In this document: in pieces, positions 9,389 to 19,297 of the stretch
Layout of the letters: each line of letters opens with the position of its first letter
How positions within the stretch are numbered: position 1 is the first letter of the stretch
Source: Xanthobacteraceae bacterium
Lineage (GTDB): Bacteria; Pseudomonadota; Alphaproteobacteria; Rhizobiales; Xanthobacteraceae
DNA length: 64,000 nt
Assembly (NCBI GenBank): GCA_019635585.1
Contig: JAHBZE010000001.1
Span: 1,674,001 to 1,738,000 of the forward strand
Direction of reading: 5' to 3'
Notes under the pieces: model-generated
The model's database searches: none
What the model saw: only the letters and a program-made list of their open reading frames with translations
Told to the model about the DNA's origin: nothing
Made by a program: the position numbers and the translations under genes

Positions 9389-11239
9389 ATGCAGACATTC
9401 GACGTCATTGTTGTTGGTGGCGGGCACGCCGGCTCTGAAGCAGCCAGCGCTTCCGCGCGTATGGGCGCGAAGACCGCGCTCGTCACGCATCAGTTCGCGA
9501 CCATCGGTGCGATGTCCTGCAATCCGGCAATCGGGGGCCTCGGCAAAGGCCATCTCGTACGCGAGGTCGATGCGCTCGATGGTCTGATGGGACGCGTTGC
9601 CGATGCCGCCGGCATCCAGTTTCGCGTGCTCAACAAACGCAAAGGTCCGGCGGTGCGCGGTCCGCGCGCGCAGGCCGACCGCAAGCTCTACGCAGCGGCG
9701 ATGCAGCGAGAACTTTCCGCGCAAAAGAATCTCACCATCATCGAAGGCGAGGCCGACGATCTCATGCTTTCGAACGGAATGATCGCAGGCGTGCGGCTCG
9801 GTGACGGCCGCGAATTCGCCTGCGGCGCGGTGGTGCTCACGACCGGTACGTTCCTGCGCGGTCTGATCCATATCGGCGAACGGCAGATTCCGGCCGGTCG
9901 CGCCGGCGAAGCGCCGGCGATGGGGCTTTCGAAAACGCTGGCCGCTTTCAATATCTCGCTTGCGCGGCTGAAGACCGGCACGCCGCCGCGGCTCGACGGC
10001 AAGACCGTCGACTGGGCCTCGCTCGAAATGCAGCCCGGCGACAATCCGCCGGAGCCGTTTTCGATGCTGACGGCACGCATCGAAAACCGTCAGGTCGAAT
10101 GCGGAATCACGCGCACGACCGAAGCCACGCACCAGGTCATTCGCGACAACATCCATCGCTCGGCGATGTATTCGGGCCGCATCGAAAGCCGCGGCCCGCG
10201 CTATTGCCCCTCGATCGAAGACAAGATCGTGCGCTTCGGCGAGCGCGACGGGCATCAGATTTTCCTCGAGCCCGAAGGCCTCGATGACGACACCGTTTAT
10301 CCGAACGGCATTTCGACTTCGCTGCCGGAGGACGTCCAGGCGGCCCTGCTTGCGACGATTCCCGGCTTGGAGCGCGTGGTGATGAAGCGCTGCGGTTACG
10401 CGATCGAATACGATCACGTCGATCCACGAGAGCTCACCGCCTCGCTCGAGACCAAGAAAATTTCAGGACTGTTTCTCGCGGGCCAGATCAACGGCACGAC
10501 GGGCTATGAAGAAGCGGCGGCGCAGGGCCTGGTCGCGGGTTTGAACGCCGCGCGCCGTGCTGGCGGCGGAGAGGCGATCACTTTCGACCGCACCGAAGCC
10601 TATCTCGGCGTGATGATCGACGACCTGATCACGCGGGGAGTCACGGAGCCGTATCGAATGTTCACGTCGCGCGCCGAATACCGGCTCGCGCTGCGTGCCG
10701 ATAACGCCGACCAGCGGTTGACCGCAAAAGGCGTTACGCTCGGTTGCGTCGGATCATTGCGGGCGGCCGCGTTCGGCGAGAAAATCGTGGCGCTCGATGC
10801 GGCGCGCGCGGAAGCCAAGTCGGTTTCGGTCACACCGAACGAGGCCGAGCGTTTCGGCATCGTGCTGAACCGCGATGGACAACGGCGCACGGCCTTCGAT
10901 CTTCTGTCCTATTCGCATGTCGAAACCGAACAGGTCGCGAAGATCTGGCCGGGTCTTTCCGCGCTCGATCCGAAGATCGCGGAGCAGCTCGAGATCGATG
11001 CGAAGTATTCGGTCTATCTCGATCGCCAGCGCGAGGATGCAGAGCGCTTCCGCCGCGACGAGGCCATGAACCTTCCGGATTCGATGGATTTCGACACGAT
11101 CCCCGGGCTCTCGAACGAGCTTCGCGCGAAGCTCGTCATCGTGCGGCCGAAGACACTGGGTCATGCCAATCGTATCGAAGGCATGACGCCGGCGGCGCTC
11201 GGGCTGCTCGCGCTGCATGCGCGCCGTAAAGCCGGATGA
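9389..11239 (+). CDS. mnmG: tRNA uridine-34 carboxymethylaminomethyl enzyme MnmG (GidA)
   Basis: FAD-dependent partner of MnmE in cmnm5U34 synthesis. [19 protein letters not shown] is the dinucleotide-binding N-terminus; downstream are [29 protein letters not shown], the [11 protein letters not shown] block, and the C-terminal [17 protein letters not shown]. The frame is open from 9353, but the ATG at 9389 is preferred because AGGGA lies about eight bases ahead and the FAD motif follows directly, giving 616 residues, the family's usual size. It overlaps rsmG by four bases (ATGA). A parS site lies 42 bp upstream of the start. Confidence 0.96.
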   Translation: MQTFDVIVVGGGHAGSEAASASARMGAKTALVTHQFATIGAMSCNPAIGGLGKGHLVREVDALDGLMGRVADAAGIQFRVLNKRKGPAVRGPRAQADRKLYAAAMQRELSAQKNLTIIEGEADDLMLSNGMIAGVRLGDGREFACGAVVLTTGTFLRGLIHIGERQIPAGRAGEAPAMGLSKTLAAFNISLARLKTGTPPRLDGKTVDWASLEMQPGDNPPEPFSMLTARIENRQVECGITRTTEATHQVIRDNIHRSAMYSGRIESRGPRYCPSIEDKIVRFGERDGHQIFLEPEGLDDDTVYPNGISTSLPEDVQAALLATIPGLERVVMKRCGYAIEYDHVDPRELTASLETKKISGLFLAGQINGTTGYEEAAAQGLVAGLNAARRAGGGEAITFDRTEAYLGVMIDDLITRGVTEPYRMFTSRAEYRLALRADNADQRLTAKGVTLGCVGSLRAAAFGEKIVALDAARAEAKSVSVTPNEAERFGIVLNRDGQRRTAFDLLSYSHVETEQVAKIWPGLSALDPKIAEQLEIDAKYSVYLDRQREDAERFRRDEAMNLPDSMDFDTIPGLSNELRAKLVIVRPKTLGHANRIEGMTPAALGLLALHARRKAG

Positions 11240-11874
11240 TCGACGAAAAACTTTTCGCACAGGATCGCGAGAACGCTCTCCGAATCACGCCCGTTTCACG
11301 TGAAACAGCAGAACGGCTCGATCGCTTCGCCGAGCATTTTTTGAAATGGCAGCCCGTCGTGCAGCTCGTCGCGCCTTCGACGCTGAATGCGCTCTGGACG
11401 CGCCACGTTGCGGACAGCCTTCAACTGCTTCCCGACATCAAAGACGCGAAAGAAATTGTGGATGTCGGCAGCGGCGGCGGCTTTCCCGGACTCGTGCTTG
11501 CGATCGCCGCACCCTCGAAAAAATTTCACCTGGTTGAGAGCGACACGCGCAAGGCATCGTTTCTTCGCGAGGCCGCGCGCATCGCGAATGCGCCGGTGAC
11601 GGTTTATGCAGAAAGGGTCGAGTCGGCAGCGAAACGGATTGGCACAGGGGTAGGTGTCGTGACTGCCCGTGCCTTCGCGCCGTTGCCAAAACTGTTGGAG
11701 CTGACCGAAGACTTCTTGCGCGCTGGCGCGAAAGGAGTCTTCCTCAAGTCCCAAGATATAGATGACGAATTGACTACAGCCGCTAAATCTTGGAACGTTA
11801 ACTATCAATTAAGGAACAGCCTGACCGATCCGCGTGGTAGAATCCTCCTGATCGACAAGGCGTCGCGGCGCTAA
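11236..11874 (+). CDS. rsmG: 16S rRNA (guanine-527-N7)-methyltransferase RsmG (GidB)
   Basis: Methylates N7 of G527 in the 530 loop of 16S rRNA using S-adenosylmethionine; loss gives low-level streptomycin resistance in other bacteria. The 212-residue product has the SAM-binding motif [32 protein letters not shown] and the FLKSQD region. Its ATG overlaps the mnmG stop (ATGA), so translation is coupled. A third parS site lies within its first 25 codons, so this stretch is both coding and centromere-like. parA follows after about 18 bp. Confidence 0.95.
   Translation: MIDEKLFAQDRENALRITPVSRETAERLDRFAEHFLKWQPVVQLVAPSTLNALWTRHVADSLQLLPDIKDAKEIVDVGSGGGFPGLVLAIAAPSKKFHLVESDTRKASFLREAARIANAPVTVYAERVESAAKRIGTGVGVVTARAFAPLPKLLELTEDFLRAGAKGVFLKSQDIDDELTTAAKSWNVNYQLRNSLTDPRGRILLIDKASRR
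11292..11307. promoter_or_regulatory. parS centromere site 3 (inside rsmG)
   Basis: CGTTTCACGTGAAACA matches the 16-bp parS consensus at 15 of 16 positions (first base C instead of T). It lies inside the 5' part of rsmG, about 0.6 kb before parA. Confidence 0.85.
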
Positions 11875-11892
11875 CGCTTATTGGATGCGGCC

Positions 11893-12723
11893 ATGAGCAA
11901 CTCTCTTCGTCCCCGGGTACTATCGCTTGCCAACCAGAAGGGCGGGGTCGGCAAGACCACAACCGCCATCAATCTGGGCACGGCACTCGCCGCCATCGGC
12001 GAACGGGTCCTGATCGTAGACCTCGATCCACAGGGCAACGCTTCGACCGGTCTCGGCATTGATCGCAAGGATCGCGATCGTTCCACCTTCGACGTGCTGG
12101 TCGGCGAATCGGACATGGAGGCGGTCATTCGCGAGACGGCGGTGCCCGGACTTCACATCGCACCTTCGACGCTCGACCTCTCCGGCCTTGAGCTTTCGCT
12201 CGCGACCCGCAAGGACCGCGCGTACCGGCTCCGGGACGCAATAGGAAAACTTTCCCGTCCAAGTAAAGGCGCCGACGGCACGCTCGCCGGCGACGGCTAC
12301 ACTTATGTATTGGTCGACTGCCCGCCGTCCTTGAACCTGCTCACGGTGAACGCGATGGCGGCATCCGACGCGGTGCTCGTGCCGCTGCAATGTGAATTCT
12401 TTGCGCTCGAAGGTCTTTCGCAACTCCTGAAGACGGTCGAGCAGGTGAAGATGAGCTTGAACCCGGCGCTCACCATCCACGGCATCGTGCTCACCATGTA
12501 TGACGCGCGCAACAATCTCTCCGACCAGGTGGTCGCCGACGTTCGCCAGTTCATGGGTAAGAAAGTTTTCGACACCATCATCCCGCGCAACGTGCGCGTC
12601 TCCGAGGCGCCGTCCTACGGCAAGCCGGTGCTGCTCTACGATCTCAAATGCGTCGGCAGCCAGGCCTATCTGAAACTCGCGTCCGAGATCGTGCAGCGCG
12701 AACGCGCGCTCGCGGCTGCGTAA
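11893..12723 (+). CDS. parA: Chromosome-partitioning ATPase ParA
   Basis: Walker-type ATPase that binds DNA non-specifically and pulls ParB-parS complexes during origin segregation. The 276-residue product has the deviant Walker A KGGVGKTT at residues 16-23, the VDLDPQGNAST switch region, a DCPPSLNLLTVNA Walker B and the ParA-typical IIPRNVRVSEAPSYGKP block. A TTG twelve bases upstream (11881) is in frame, but ATG 11893 is the simpler start; neither has a strong Shine-Dalgarno. It is followed 25 bp later by parB, and three parS sites lie upstream, forming a complete parABS system. Confidence 0.96.
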   Translation: MSNSLRPRVLSLANQKGGVGKTTTAINLGTALAAIGERVLIVDLDPQGNASTGLGIDRKDRDRSTFDVLVGESDMEAVIRETAVPGLHIAPSTLDLSGLELSLATRKDRAYRLRDAIGKLSRPSKGADGTLAGDGYTYVLVDCPPSLNLLTVNAMAASDAVLVPLQCEFFALEGLSQLLKTVEQVKMSLNPALTIHGIVLTMYDARNNLSDQVVADVRQFMGKKVFDTIIPRNVRVSEAPSYGKPVLLYDLKCVGSQAYLKLASEIVQRERALAAA

Positions 12724-12748
12724 GTAAACCGGTGCGGGGAGAGCGATA

Positions 12749-13630
12749 GTGGCGATGGCGGAAGAACGCTCACGACTGGGACGGGGACTGGCGGCGCTGA
12801 TCGGCGACGTCGGCGACGAGACGGCCGCGATTGAGCGGGCGCGCGGACAGAAGCGCGTGCCGATCGAGTATCTAAAAGCCAACCCGAAGAACCCGCGCAA
12901 AGTCTTCGATTCCGAAGAGCTCGACAATCTCTCCGCGTCGATCCGCGAGAAGGGCATTCTGCAGCCGATTCTCGTGCGGCCAGTCAGCGGCAAGAAAGAT
13001 CAGTACGAGATTATCGCTGGCGAGCGGCGTTGGCGCGCGGCGCAACGCGCGGGAGTGCATGACGTTCCGATCACGCTGCTCGAAATCGGCGACAAGGAAG
13101 CGCTCGAGATCGCGATCGTCGAGAACGTGCAGCGGTCTGACCTCAATCCGCTGGAAGAGGCGGCGGGCTACGAGAACCTGATCGAGCAGTTTCATTACAG
13201 TCAGAACGACCTCGCCAAGGTCGTCGGCAAAAGCCGAAGCCATATCGCCAATACGCTGCGGCTCCTGAAGCTGCCGAACTCGGTGAAGAAATATCTTTCC
13301 GAAGGCAAACTTACCGCCGGTCATGCTCGCGCGCTGCTCGCGCACGACGATCCGGAGAAACTCGCGAAAGCCATCGTCGATGGCGGTATGAACGTGCGCG
13401 ACGTCGAGGCGCTTACGCCGAACGAGCGAAAGCCGTCGAAAGCGAAGGCTGGCGCGAAGGCGAAGCCCTCGAAATCCGCCGACGTGCGTTCGCTCGAGAA
13501 GAAGCTGGTCGATCAGCTTGGGATGGCGGTTTCGATCAATAACCGCGGCTCAAAGGGCGAGATGAAGATTAAGTACAAATCGCTCGAGCAGCTCGACGCG
13601 CTTTGCCGCAAGCTCGGCGTCAGGTACTAA
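12749..13630 (+). CDS. parB: Chromosome-partitioning protein ParB
   Basis: CTP-dependent DNA clamp that loads on parS and spreads to form the partition complex. The 293-residue product has the short N-terminal ParA-stimulating segment (RSRLGRGLAALIGD, arginine-rich), the CTPase/ParB-N domain with the signature GERRWRAA, a helix-turn-helix region (SQNDLAKVVGKSRSHIANTL), an alanine/lysine-rich linker and a C-terminal dimerisation domain. GTG at 12749 is chosen over ATG 12755 because GGGGAG lies about nine bases ahead. It converges on holA with only 11 bp between stops. Confidence 0.96.
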   Translation: MAMAEERSRLGRGLAALIGDVGDETAAIERARGQKRVPIEYLKANPKNPRKVFDSEELDNLSASIREKGILQPILVRPVSGKKDQYEIIAGERRWRAAQRAGVHDVPITLLEIGDKEALEIAIVENVQRSDLNPLEEAAGYENLIEQFHYSQNDLAKVVGKSRSHIANTLRLLKLPNSVKKYLSEGKLTAGHARALLAHDDPEKLAKAIVDGGMNVRDVEALTPNERKPSKAKAGAKAKPSKSADVRSLEKKLVDQLGMAVSINNRGSKGEMKIKYKSLEQLDALCRKLGVRY

Positions 13631-13641
13631 AAGCCCTTATT

Positions 13642-14667
13642 TCACGCGCCTTTTCGCTTGCCGCGTTCGGCGAGCGAAAGAATTGCGCGCTCGGCAATGA
13701 CATCGGCGAGATCGGAAGAACGCCGCGACTCCAGCTCGGCTTCGCCGAGCGACATCAGCGCGCTTTCGATACTGCGCGAACCGAGGCGGCGCAGCGCGCG
13801 CTTGTGATCGTCCATGCGCCGCCAGAATACGCGGCTGCGTTTCAACACGCTTTCGGTGTCTTCTCCCGCTTCGACCTGCAGGCTCATCTTATGAAGCGCC
13901 GCGAGATGGCGAATAGCGGCGTTGATGATGCTTGCAGACGAAGTGCCCTCGGCGCGCGCAACGGATAGCGCACGCAGTGCCGCTTTCGAATCGCCTGCGG
14001 TGGCCGCGTCCAGCACATCGTCGATGGCGAGGCCAGACGCGTCTGCGACCACCGCGCGGATGTCGGCAAGCGCGATTTTCTTCGTATCGCCTGCGTAGAA
14101 AATAAGTTTCTCGATTTCGGCGCGGGTAGAAAGCCGGTCCGCACCAACGAGGCCGACGAGCGCTTCCTTCGCGTCACGATCGATCGTCATCCCGGCGTGC
14201 AGGAGCGAGCTGTCGATCAGCGCACCGATGGTGCGGGCGTCGTCGTCGTAACAGGGAATGACCGCTGCTGATTTTGCGGCCTCGCATGCGGCGCGCAGCG
14301 GTGAGTTCTTCGCGATGTCGCCGGCCTCGATCGCGATCACGGTTTCGCGTACCGGATCTTCCAGAAGCGGCTTCAGAGCTTCGACGAAGGAGCGGCCGCC
14401 CGCGCGCACATGCAGAATGCGCTTGCCGCCAAAGAGGCCGATCGTGCGGGCTTCGTCGGAAAGCTTGCCCGGATCGCTCGCCAGCGTATCGCCGTCGAGC
14501 AAGACCACGGTGAAGTCGTCCGAGTTCTTGCCGCGCAGGTTCTTCAGAAGCGTTTCGATCCGCTCGCTGACCAGACCGCGGTTCGGACCGTAGATCAGGA
14601 CGACGGAAAAGCGCGGATCGGGGTCTTCGACGAAGCTGTCGTAGTCGCTGCGGTTCAGTGCGACCAT
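13642..14667 (-). CDS. holA: DNA polymerase III subunit delta
   Basis: Clamp-loader subunit that opens the beta sliding clamp. The 341-residue product starts SDYDSFVEDPDPRFSVVLIY with GPNRGLVSERIETLL (degenerate P-loop region) and has the three-domain layout of HolA, including IIPCYDDDARTIGALI and LVGADRLSTRAEIEKLIFY. It is the third gene of leuS-lptE-holA, a very common bacterial order, with only 11 bp to lptE. Confidence 0.93.
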   Translation of the reverse strand: MVALNRSDYDSFVEDPDPRFSVVLIYGPNRGLVSERIETLLKNLRGKNSDDFTVVLLDGDTLASDPGKLSDEARTIGLFGGKRILHVRAGGRSFVEALKPLLEDPVRETVIAIEAGDIAKNSPLRAACEAAKSAAVIPCYDDDARTIGALIDSSLLHAGMTIDRDAKEALVGLVGADRLSTRAEIEKLIFYAGDTKKIALADIRAVVADASGLAIDDVLDAATAGDSKAALRALSVARAEGTSSASIINAAIRHLAALHKMSLQVEAGEDTESVLKRSRVFWRRMDDHKRALRRLGSRSIESALMSLGEAELESRRSSDLADVIAERAILSLAERGKRKGA

Positions 14668-14678
14668 TTTCGGGAAAA

Positions 14679-15218
14679 CTAGGTGCGGGTCAGGAAATAG
14701 GACGCGAGGCGCGAGCGGATTTGCTCGGCGACCAGTTTCGCCGCGCGGTTCTGCGCATCGCGCACCGCGCGCATGCCGGCGAAACGCTGCTGGGTACGAT
14801 CAATGGAAATGCGCGCGAGTGCTTTTTCGGTCAGCACGACCCTGTTCGTGCCGACTTCGAGCACGCGATACGTGACGTCGAGCACCACGGTTTCGGAAGT
14901 CGCACGGCCCGAGGCCACATCGACGAGGGGCGTCTGCGAGGCGGAAGTAATCGTCATGGCAAGCTGGTAGGGCGCGCCGACCGGATTGCCCTTGCCGCCG
15001 GTGAGTTCGAAGATCAGGTCGTTGCGGATTTCCTGACCGAGGCGTCCGTCGATTTCGAGAATTTCGACTTGGCGAAGATCGTCGCGCAGCTTCGCGCCGG
15101 CGCCGAACAGGGTGGACTGGCCGTACATGGGCTGGAAGCAGCCGCCGAGGGAAGCAGCCAGCAGTAATACCGCGGCGCCCCTCCAAGCCTTTGAAATCGT
15201 TGAGTTACGCGACCACAT
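14679..15218 (-). CDS. lptE: LPS-assembly lipoprotein LptE
   Basis: Outer-membrane lipoprotein that plugs the LptD barrel for lipopolysaccharide insertion. The 179-residue product starts with a lipoprotein signal, [13 protein letters not shown], with the lipobox cysteine at residue 27, then FQPMYG, typical of alphaproteobacterial LptE. Overall sequence conservation is low in this family; its position between leuS and holA supports the call. Its 5' end overlaps leuS by 14 bp. Confidence 0.86.
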   Translation of the reverse strand: MWSRNSTISKAWRGAAVLLLAASLGGCFQPMYGQSTLFGAGAKLRDDLRQVEILEIDGRLGQEIRNDLIFELTGGKGNPVGAPYQLAMTITSASQTPLVDVASGRATSETVVLDVTYRVLEVGTNRVVLTEKALARISIDRTQQRFAGMRAVRDAQNRAAKLVAEQIRSRLASYFLTRT

Positions 15219-17820
15219 TCACGATTCTCTGCGGGACCACCACGATCCGCTTCGGGGCTTTGCCGCCCAGCGCCTGTTGTACCGCATCCAATGCTAACAC
15301 GGCCTTTTCGACTTCGCCCGCAGGGGCGTCGCGCGAGACCGTCACATCCGCCCGCTTCTTCCCGTTGACCTGAACAGGCAGGGTAATTGTGTCTTCCACA
15401 AGGAGGGCCGCCTCGACCTCGGGCCAGGGCTCTTCGGCAATTAACTTTTCGTGGCCGAGCGCGGCCCAGCATTCCTCGGCGAGGTGCGGCATCATCGGTG
15501 CCGCGATGCGGACGAGGATTTCCGCGGCTTCGCGGAAGGCCCATGCAAGATCGGGCGAGGGTGTCTTGTTCGCTTCGAGCGCGGCGCCGATCGCGTTCGC
15601 GGCTTCGTAGATGTGCGCGACGCAACGGTTGAAGCGAAGCTTCTCGATGTCCTCGCCGACGCGGGCAAGTGCGGTGTGTGCTGCCTTGCGCACGGCGGTT
15701 GCGGCGTCTGAGAACTGCGCCGGTTTCGCCGTGCCGGCTTTCGCGCCGATTTCCGAAAGTTCGTTTGCAAGACGATAAAGCCGCTGCACGAAGCGCGAGG
15801 CGCCCTGCACGCGGTCTTCGGTCCATTCGACGTCGCGCTCGGGCGGCGAGTCCGACAACATGAACCAGCGCGCGACATCCGCGCCGTAGGTTTCCATGAT
15901 GTCGTCGGGATCGACGGTGTTACGCTTGCTCTTCGACATCTTCTCGATCGGGCCGATCGCGACCGGCTCGTTGTTCGAGAGGAGAAAGGCTTTTCGTTTG
16001 TCGCCGTCGAGTTCGATTTTCACTTCGGCCGGCGAAACGAAGGTGCCGTCTTTCTTCTGGTAGGTTTCGTGTACGACCATGCCCTGCGTGAAGAGGCCCT
16101 TGAATGGCTCGTCGATGTTCGCGTGGCCGGTCTGCTTCATCGCGCGGGTGAAGAAGCGGGAATACAGGAGATGCAAGATCGCGTGCTCGACGCCGCCGAT
16201 ATATTGATCGACCGGCATCCAGTATTGCGCAGCCTTCAAGTCAGTCGGCGTCTGCGCGTCGGGCGCGGTGAAGCGCAGGAAATACCACGACGAATCGACA
16301 AAGGTATCCATGGTGTCGGTTTCGCGCCGCGCGGAGCCGCCGCATTGCGGGCATGACACATCGCGCCAGGTCGGATGGCGGTCGAGCGGATTTCCCGGGC
16401 GATCGAAATTGATGTCTTCGGGAAGGACGACGGGAAGGTTCTCGTCCTTCTCCGGCACCACGCCGCACTTCTCGCAATGGATTACAGGGATCGGGCAGCC
16501 CCAATAGCGCTGGCGCGAAATGCCCCAGTCGCGCAGGCGGAATTGCACCTGCCGCTGCGCCACCGGACGGTTGCCGATGCTTTGTTTTTCAAGCCTTTTT
16601 GCGACTTCTTCCTTCGCGGCATCGACCGTCATGCCGTCGAGGAAGCGCGAATTCGCGAGCCTGCCGTCTTCGACATAAGCCTCGTCGCCGACTTCGAACG
16701 TCTTCGGATCCGCGCCTTCGGGAATGACCACAGGGCGCACGGGCAGATTATATTTCCGCGCGAAGTCGAGATCGCGCTGGTCGTGCGCGGGACAGCCGAA
16801 GATCGCGCCGGTGCCGTATTCCATCAGCACGAAGTTCGCGATGTAGACCGGAAGCTCCCAGGAATCGTCGAACGGATGTTTGGCGCGCAGGCTCGTGTCG
16901 AAGCCCAGCTTCTCCGCCTTGTCGATCGCTTCCTGCGCGGTGCCGATCTTCTTGCACTCTTCGATAAAGGCGACCGCCTTCGGATCGCGCGCGGCGACCG
17001 CCTTCGCAATCGGATGATCGGGCGAGATCGCAATGAAGCTCGCGCCGAACAGCGTGTCGGGGCGCGTGGTGAAGACTTCAACCTCGCCAAACTCGCCTTC
17101 GGGCTTCGCCAGCATGAAGCGGCAGAGCAAACCTTCCGAGCGGCCGATCCAGTTCTTCTGCATCAGCCGGACTTTTTCTGGCCAGCGGTCGAGCGTGTCC
17201 AACGCGTCGAGCAATTCCTGCGAATAGTCCGTGATCTTGAAGAACCATTGCGTCAGTTCGCGCTGCTCGACTTCCGCGCCGGAGCGCCATCCCTTGCCGT
17301 CGATCACTTGTTCGTTGGCGAGCACGGTCATGTCGACCGGGTCCCAGTTCACCTTCGAGACCTTGCGCTCGACGAGCCCGGCCTTCCAGAAATCCAGAAA
17401 CATTTTCTGCTGGTGGCGGTAGTAGCTCGGATCGCAGGTCGCGATCTCGCGGCTCCAGTCGAGGGACAAGCCCATCGACTTGAGCTGCTTCTTCATGGTT
17501 GCGATGTTTTCGTAGGTCCACTTCTTCGGGTGAACCTTGTTCTGCATCGCCGCGTTTTCCGCCGGCATGCCGAAGGCGTCCCAGCCCATCGGGTGCAAGA
17601 CGTTCTTGCCCTTGGCGCGCATGTAGCGCGCGACCACGTCGCCCATGGTGTAGTTACGGACGTGACCCATGTGGATGCGTCCCGACGGATAGGGAAACAT
17701 CTCGAGCACGTAATATTTGGGGCGCGGGTCGTCGTTCTTCGTCTTGAAGATTTCGCGCTCGTCCCAGATTTTCTGCCAGCGGGGCTCGGCCGCGCGGGCG
17801 TTGTAACGCTCGTTTTTCAT
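15205..17820 (-). CDS. leuS: Leucyl-tRNA synthetase
   Basis: Class I aminoacyl-tRNA synthetase charging tRNA-Leu, with an editing domain. The 871-residue product has the HMGH form of the HIGH motif at residues 50-53, the CP1 editing domain ([20 protein letters not shown]), the zinc-type insert (EKCGVV and CPQCGG), and KMSKSKRN near residue 628. Length is standard. It leads the leuS-lptE-holA operon and is divergent from the yggS gene across about 100 bp that should hold both promoters. Confidence 0.98.
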   Translation of the reverse strand: MKNERYNARAAEPRWQKIWDEREIFKTKNDDPRPKYYVLEMFPYPSGRIHMGHVRNYTMGDVVARYMRAKGKNVLHPMGWDAFGMPAENAAMQNKVHPKKWTYENIATMKKQLKSMGLSLDWSREIATCDPSYYRHQQKMFLDFWKAGLVERKVSKVNWDPVDMTVLANEQVIDGKGWRSGAEVEQRELTQWFFKITDYSQELLDALDTLDRWPEKVRLMQKNWIGRSEGLLCRFMLAKPEGEFGEVEVFTTRPDTLFGASFIAISPDHPIAKAVAARDPKAVAFIEECKKIGTAQEAIDKAEKLGFDTSLRAKHPFDDSWELPVYIANFVLMEYGTGAIFGCPAHDQRDLDFARKYNLPVRPVVIPEGADPKTFEVGDEAYVEDGRLANSRFLDGMTVDAAKEEVAKRLEKQSIGNRPVAQRQVQFRLRDWGISRQRYWGCPIPVIHCEKCGVVPEKDENLPVVLPEDINFDRPGNPLDRHPTWRDVSCPQCGGSARRETDTMDTFVDSSWYFLRFTAPDAQTPTDLKAAQYWMPVDQYIGGVEHAILHLLYSRFFTRAMKQTGHANIDEPFKGLFTQGMVVHETYQKKDGTFVSPAEVKIELDGDKRKAFLLSNNEPVAIGPIEKMSKSKRNTVDPDDIMETYGADVARWFMLSDSPPERDVEWTEDRVQGASRFVQRLYRLANELSEIGAKAGTAKPAQFSDAATAVRKAAHTALARVGEDIEKLRFNRCVAHIYEAANAIGAALEANKTPSPDLAWAFREAAEILVRIAAPMMPHLAEECWAALGHEKLIAEEPWPEVEAALLVEDTITLPVQVNGKKRADVTVSRDAPAGEVEKAVLALDAVQQALGGKAPKRIVVVPQRIVNVVA

Positions 17821-17924
17821 GGGTCTTTATAGGGTCCGAAAACGGCCGGTTTGGACCACGAATCGCCATTCCAAGCAATGGTTTCGGGCTTGTCAGGGCT
17901 GTCCGGACGCGCGAGACAGGCGAA

Positions 17925-18602
17925 ATGAGCGATGCCAGCGCCGAAAACCTGCGCGAAATCCTTCGCCAGATCGAAAAGGCCGCGAAAGCTACCGGGCGCG
18001 AACCGTCTTCGGTCCAACTGGTCGCGATTTCGAAGACCTTCGGCGCCGATGAAATCGCGCCGGTGATCGAAGCGGGGCAGCGGCTGTTCGGCGAGAACCG
18101 GGTGCAGGAAGCGAAGGCCAAGTGGCCGGGCCTGCGCGAGCACTATTCCGGAATCGAGTTACATCTCGTCGGGCCGCTGCAGACCAACAAGGTCAAGGAA
18201 GCGCTTGCGCTGTTCGATGCGATTCATTCGCTCGACCGGCCGAAGCTCGCGGCGGAGCTTGCAAAGGAAATCCAGAAGGCGGGCCGCGCGCCGCTTTTAT
18301 TCGTGCAGGTGAATACCGGCGCCGAGCCGCAGAAGGCGGGCGTGCTGCCGGAAGACGCGGATACGTTCATCAAGGAATGCCGCGAGACGCATTCACTCGA
18401 GATCGCGGGGTTGATGTGTATTCCGCCGGCGGACGAAGCGCCCGCACCGCATTTCGCGCTGACGAAGAAAATCGCCGAGCGCAACGGGTTGAAGCTCTTG
18501 TCGATGGGCATGAGCGCGGATTTCGAAAGCGCGATCGCTTTCGGCGCGACGCACGTGCGCGTGGGGAGTGCGATCTTCGGCAGCAGGCCGAAGCTCGTTT
18601 AG
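17925..18602 (+). CDS. YggS-family pyridoxal phosphate homeostasis protein
   Basis: A 225-residue alanine-racemase-like barrel protein that binds pyridoxal 5'-phosphate and affects B6 and amino acid pools. The PLP lysine is K37 in LVAISKTF; GENRVQEAKAKW, HLVGPLQTNK and MGMSADFESAIAFGATHVR are family blocks. Family members have no clear catalytic activity. It stands alone, divergent from leuS and convergent with the L,D-transpeptidase gene. Confidence 0.93.
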   Translation: MSDASAENLREILRQIEKAAKATGREPSSVQLVAISKTFGADEIAPVIEAGQRLFGENRVQEAKAKWPGLREHYSGIELHLVGPLQTNKVKEALALFDAIHSLDRPKLAAELAKEIQKAGRAPLLFVQVNTGAEPQKAGVLPEDADTFIKECRETHSLEIAGLMCIPPADEAPAPHFALTKKIAERNGLKLLSMGMSADFESAIAFGATHVRVGSAIFGSRPKLV

Positions 18603-18621
18603 TTGCCATTCGGTCCGCATG

Positions 18622-18641
18622 GTCGTGCGATCCGGCACGAC
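18622..18641. terminator. Weak hairpin between yggS and the L,D-transpeptidase gene
   Basis: GTCGTGC (18622-18628), loop of six, GCACGAC (18635-18641), lying in the 43-bp gap between convergent stops. There is no T-run, so it may be only a weak terminator or a processing stem. Confidence 0.35.
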
Positions 18642-18645
18642 AAGA

Positions 18646-19176
18646 TTAACGAATCTCAATCCAGCAATTTTTTGCGAGCAGCGGCAATAACTTTTGCAAA
18701 TCGCCGCGCTTCAGCGCGACGCATCCGGCCGTCGGCGTGAAACCTTTTCGCGCGAAGTGAATGAACACGGCGCTGCCGCGAAACGGAACGCGCGGGCGCG
18801 TGTTGTGGTCGAGTTCGATGACAAGATCGTAGAGATGATCCTCGCGCCACAGCCGGTCGGCGCTGCTCGACGGCGGGAGTTTCACCGGACGATTGTAGTT
18901 CCGGTCGCGCGGGTCTTCGCACCAGCCGTCGTCCTCGCCGATGCGGCGAATCGGAATTGCCGCGTCCGGCCGGGCCAGGCGATCGGCGCGCCACCAGATT
19001 CGCAGGAGCCGGAAGCGCCCGCGAGGCGTTGCGCCATCGCCCTCACGCTTATTTGCGCGGATGCCACCGCGGCCCATAGCGACCGGAAATGCCCGGTTTC
19101 CGGCAATCAGGTGCCCACGGGTTGGGCTTCCAGCCGCCGCCGTGACCCGAATGAGGCTCAGTCCGCCGTTCCGCAC
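18646..19176 (-). CDS. L,D-transpeptidase (YkuD-fold) family protein
   Basis: Predicted peptidoglycan cross-linking or modifying enzyme. The 176-residue product has a C-terminal VFIHFARKGFTPTAGCVAL, a histidine plus TxGC pattern matching the YkuD catalytic site. Upstream are ATPRGRFRL and the EDHLYDLVIELDHN block. No clear signal peptide is seen from the GTG start at 19176 (preceded by a GAGACGGGA-like site); a TTG at 19209 is an in-frame alternative. It belongs to a different subfamily from the short L,D-transpeptidase at 50.4-50.9 kb. It is divergent from the response regulator gene. Confidence 0.82.
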   Translation of the reverse strand: MRNGGLSLIRVTAAAGSPTRGHLIAGNRAFPVAMGRGGIRANKREGDGATPRGRFRLLRIWWRADRLARPDAAIPIRRIGEDDGWCEDPRDRNYNRPVKLPPSSSADRLWREDHLYDLVIELDHNTRPRVPFRGSAVFIHFARKGFTPTAGCVALKRGDLQKLLPLLAKNCWIEIR

Positions 19177-19202
19177 GCGATTGTCCCGTCTCGTTCCGCC
19201 CC

Positions 19203-19261
19203 TACACAAAAGCGTGTAATGTCAAACCCTTGCTTGGCAAGGGGGAGTTGGCTACTCCCCC
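19203..19261 (+). promoter_or_regulatory. Three consecutive dyads upstream of the response regulator
   Basis: TACAC/GTGTA with a six-base loop (19203-19218); CCCTTGC-TTG-GCAAGGG (19227-19243); and GGGGGAGT-TGGCT-ACTCCCCC (19241-19261). The last two share GGG at 19241-19243, so they cannot both form. They lie 37-95 bp before the ATG at 19298. This could be an operator plus an RNA leader with alternative folds, or a terminator-like barrier; neither is proven. Confidence 0.45.
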
Positions 19262-19297
19262 GGGCCAAGAAAAACAGCAACAGGTTCAAAGCGCTCC

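Noticed and set aside
16375-17832. A 485-codon plus-strand frame opposite leuS
   Set aside because: Fully antisense to leuS with no ribosome site or motif.
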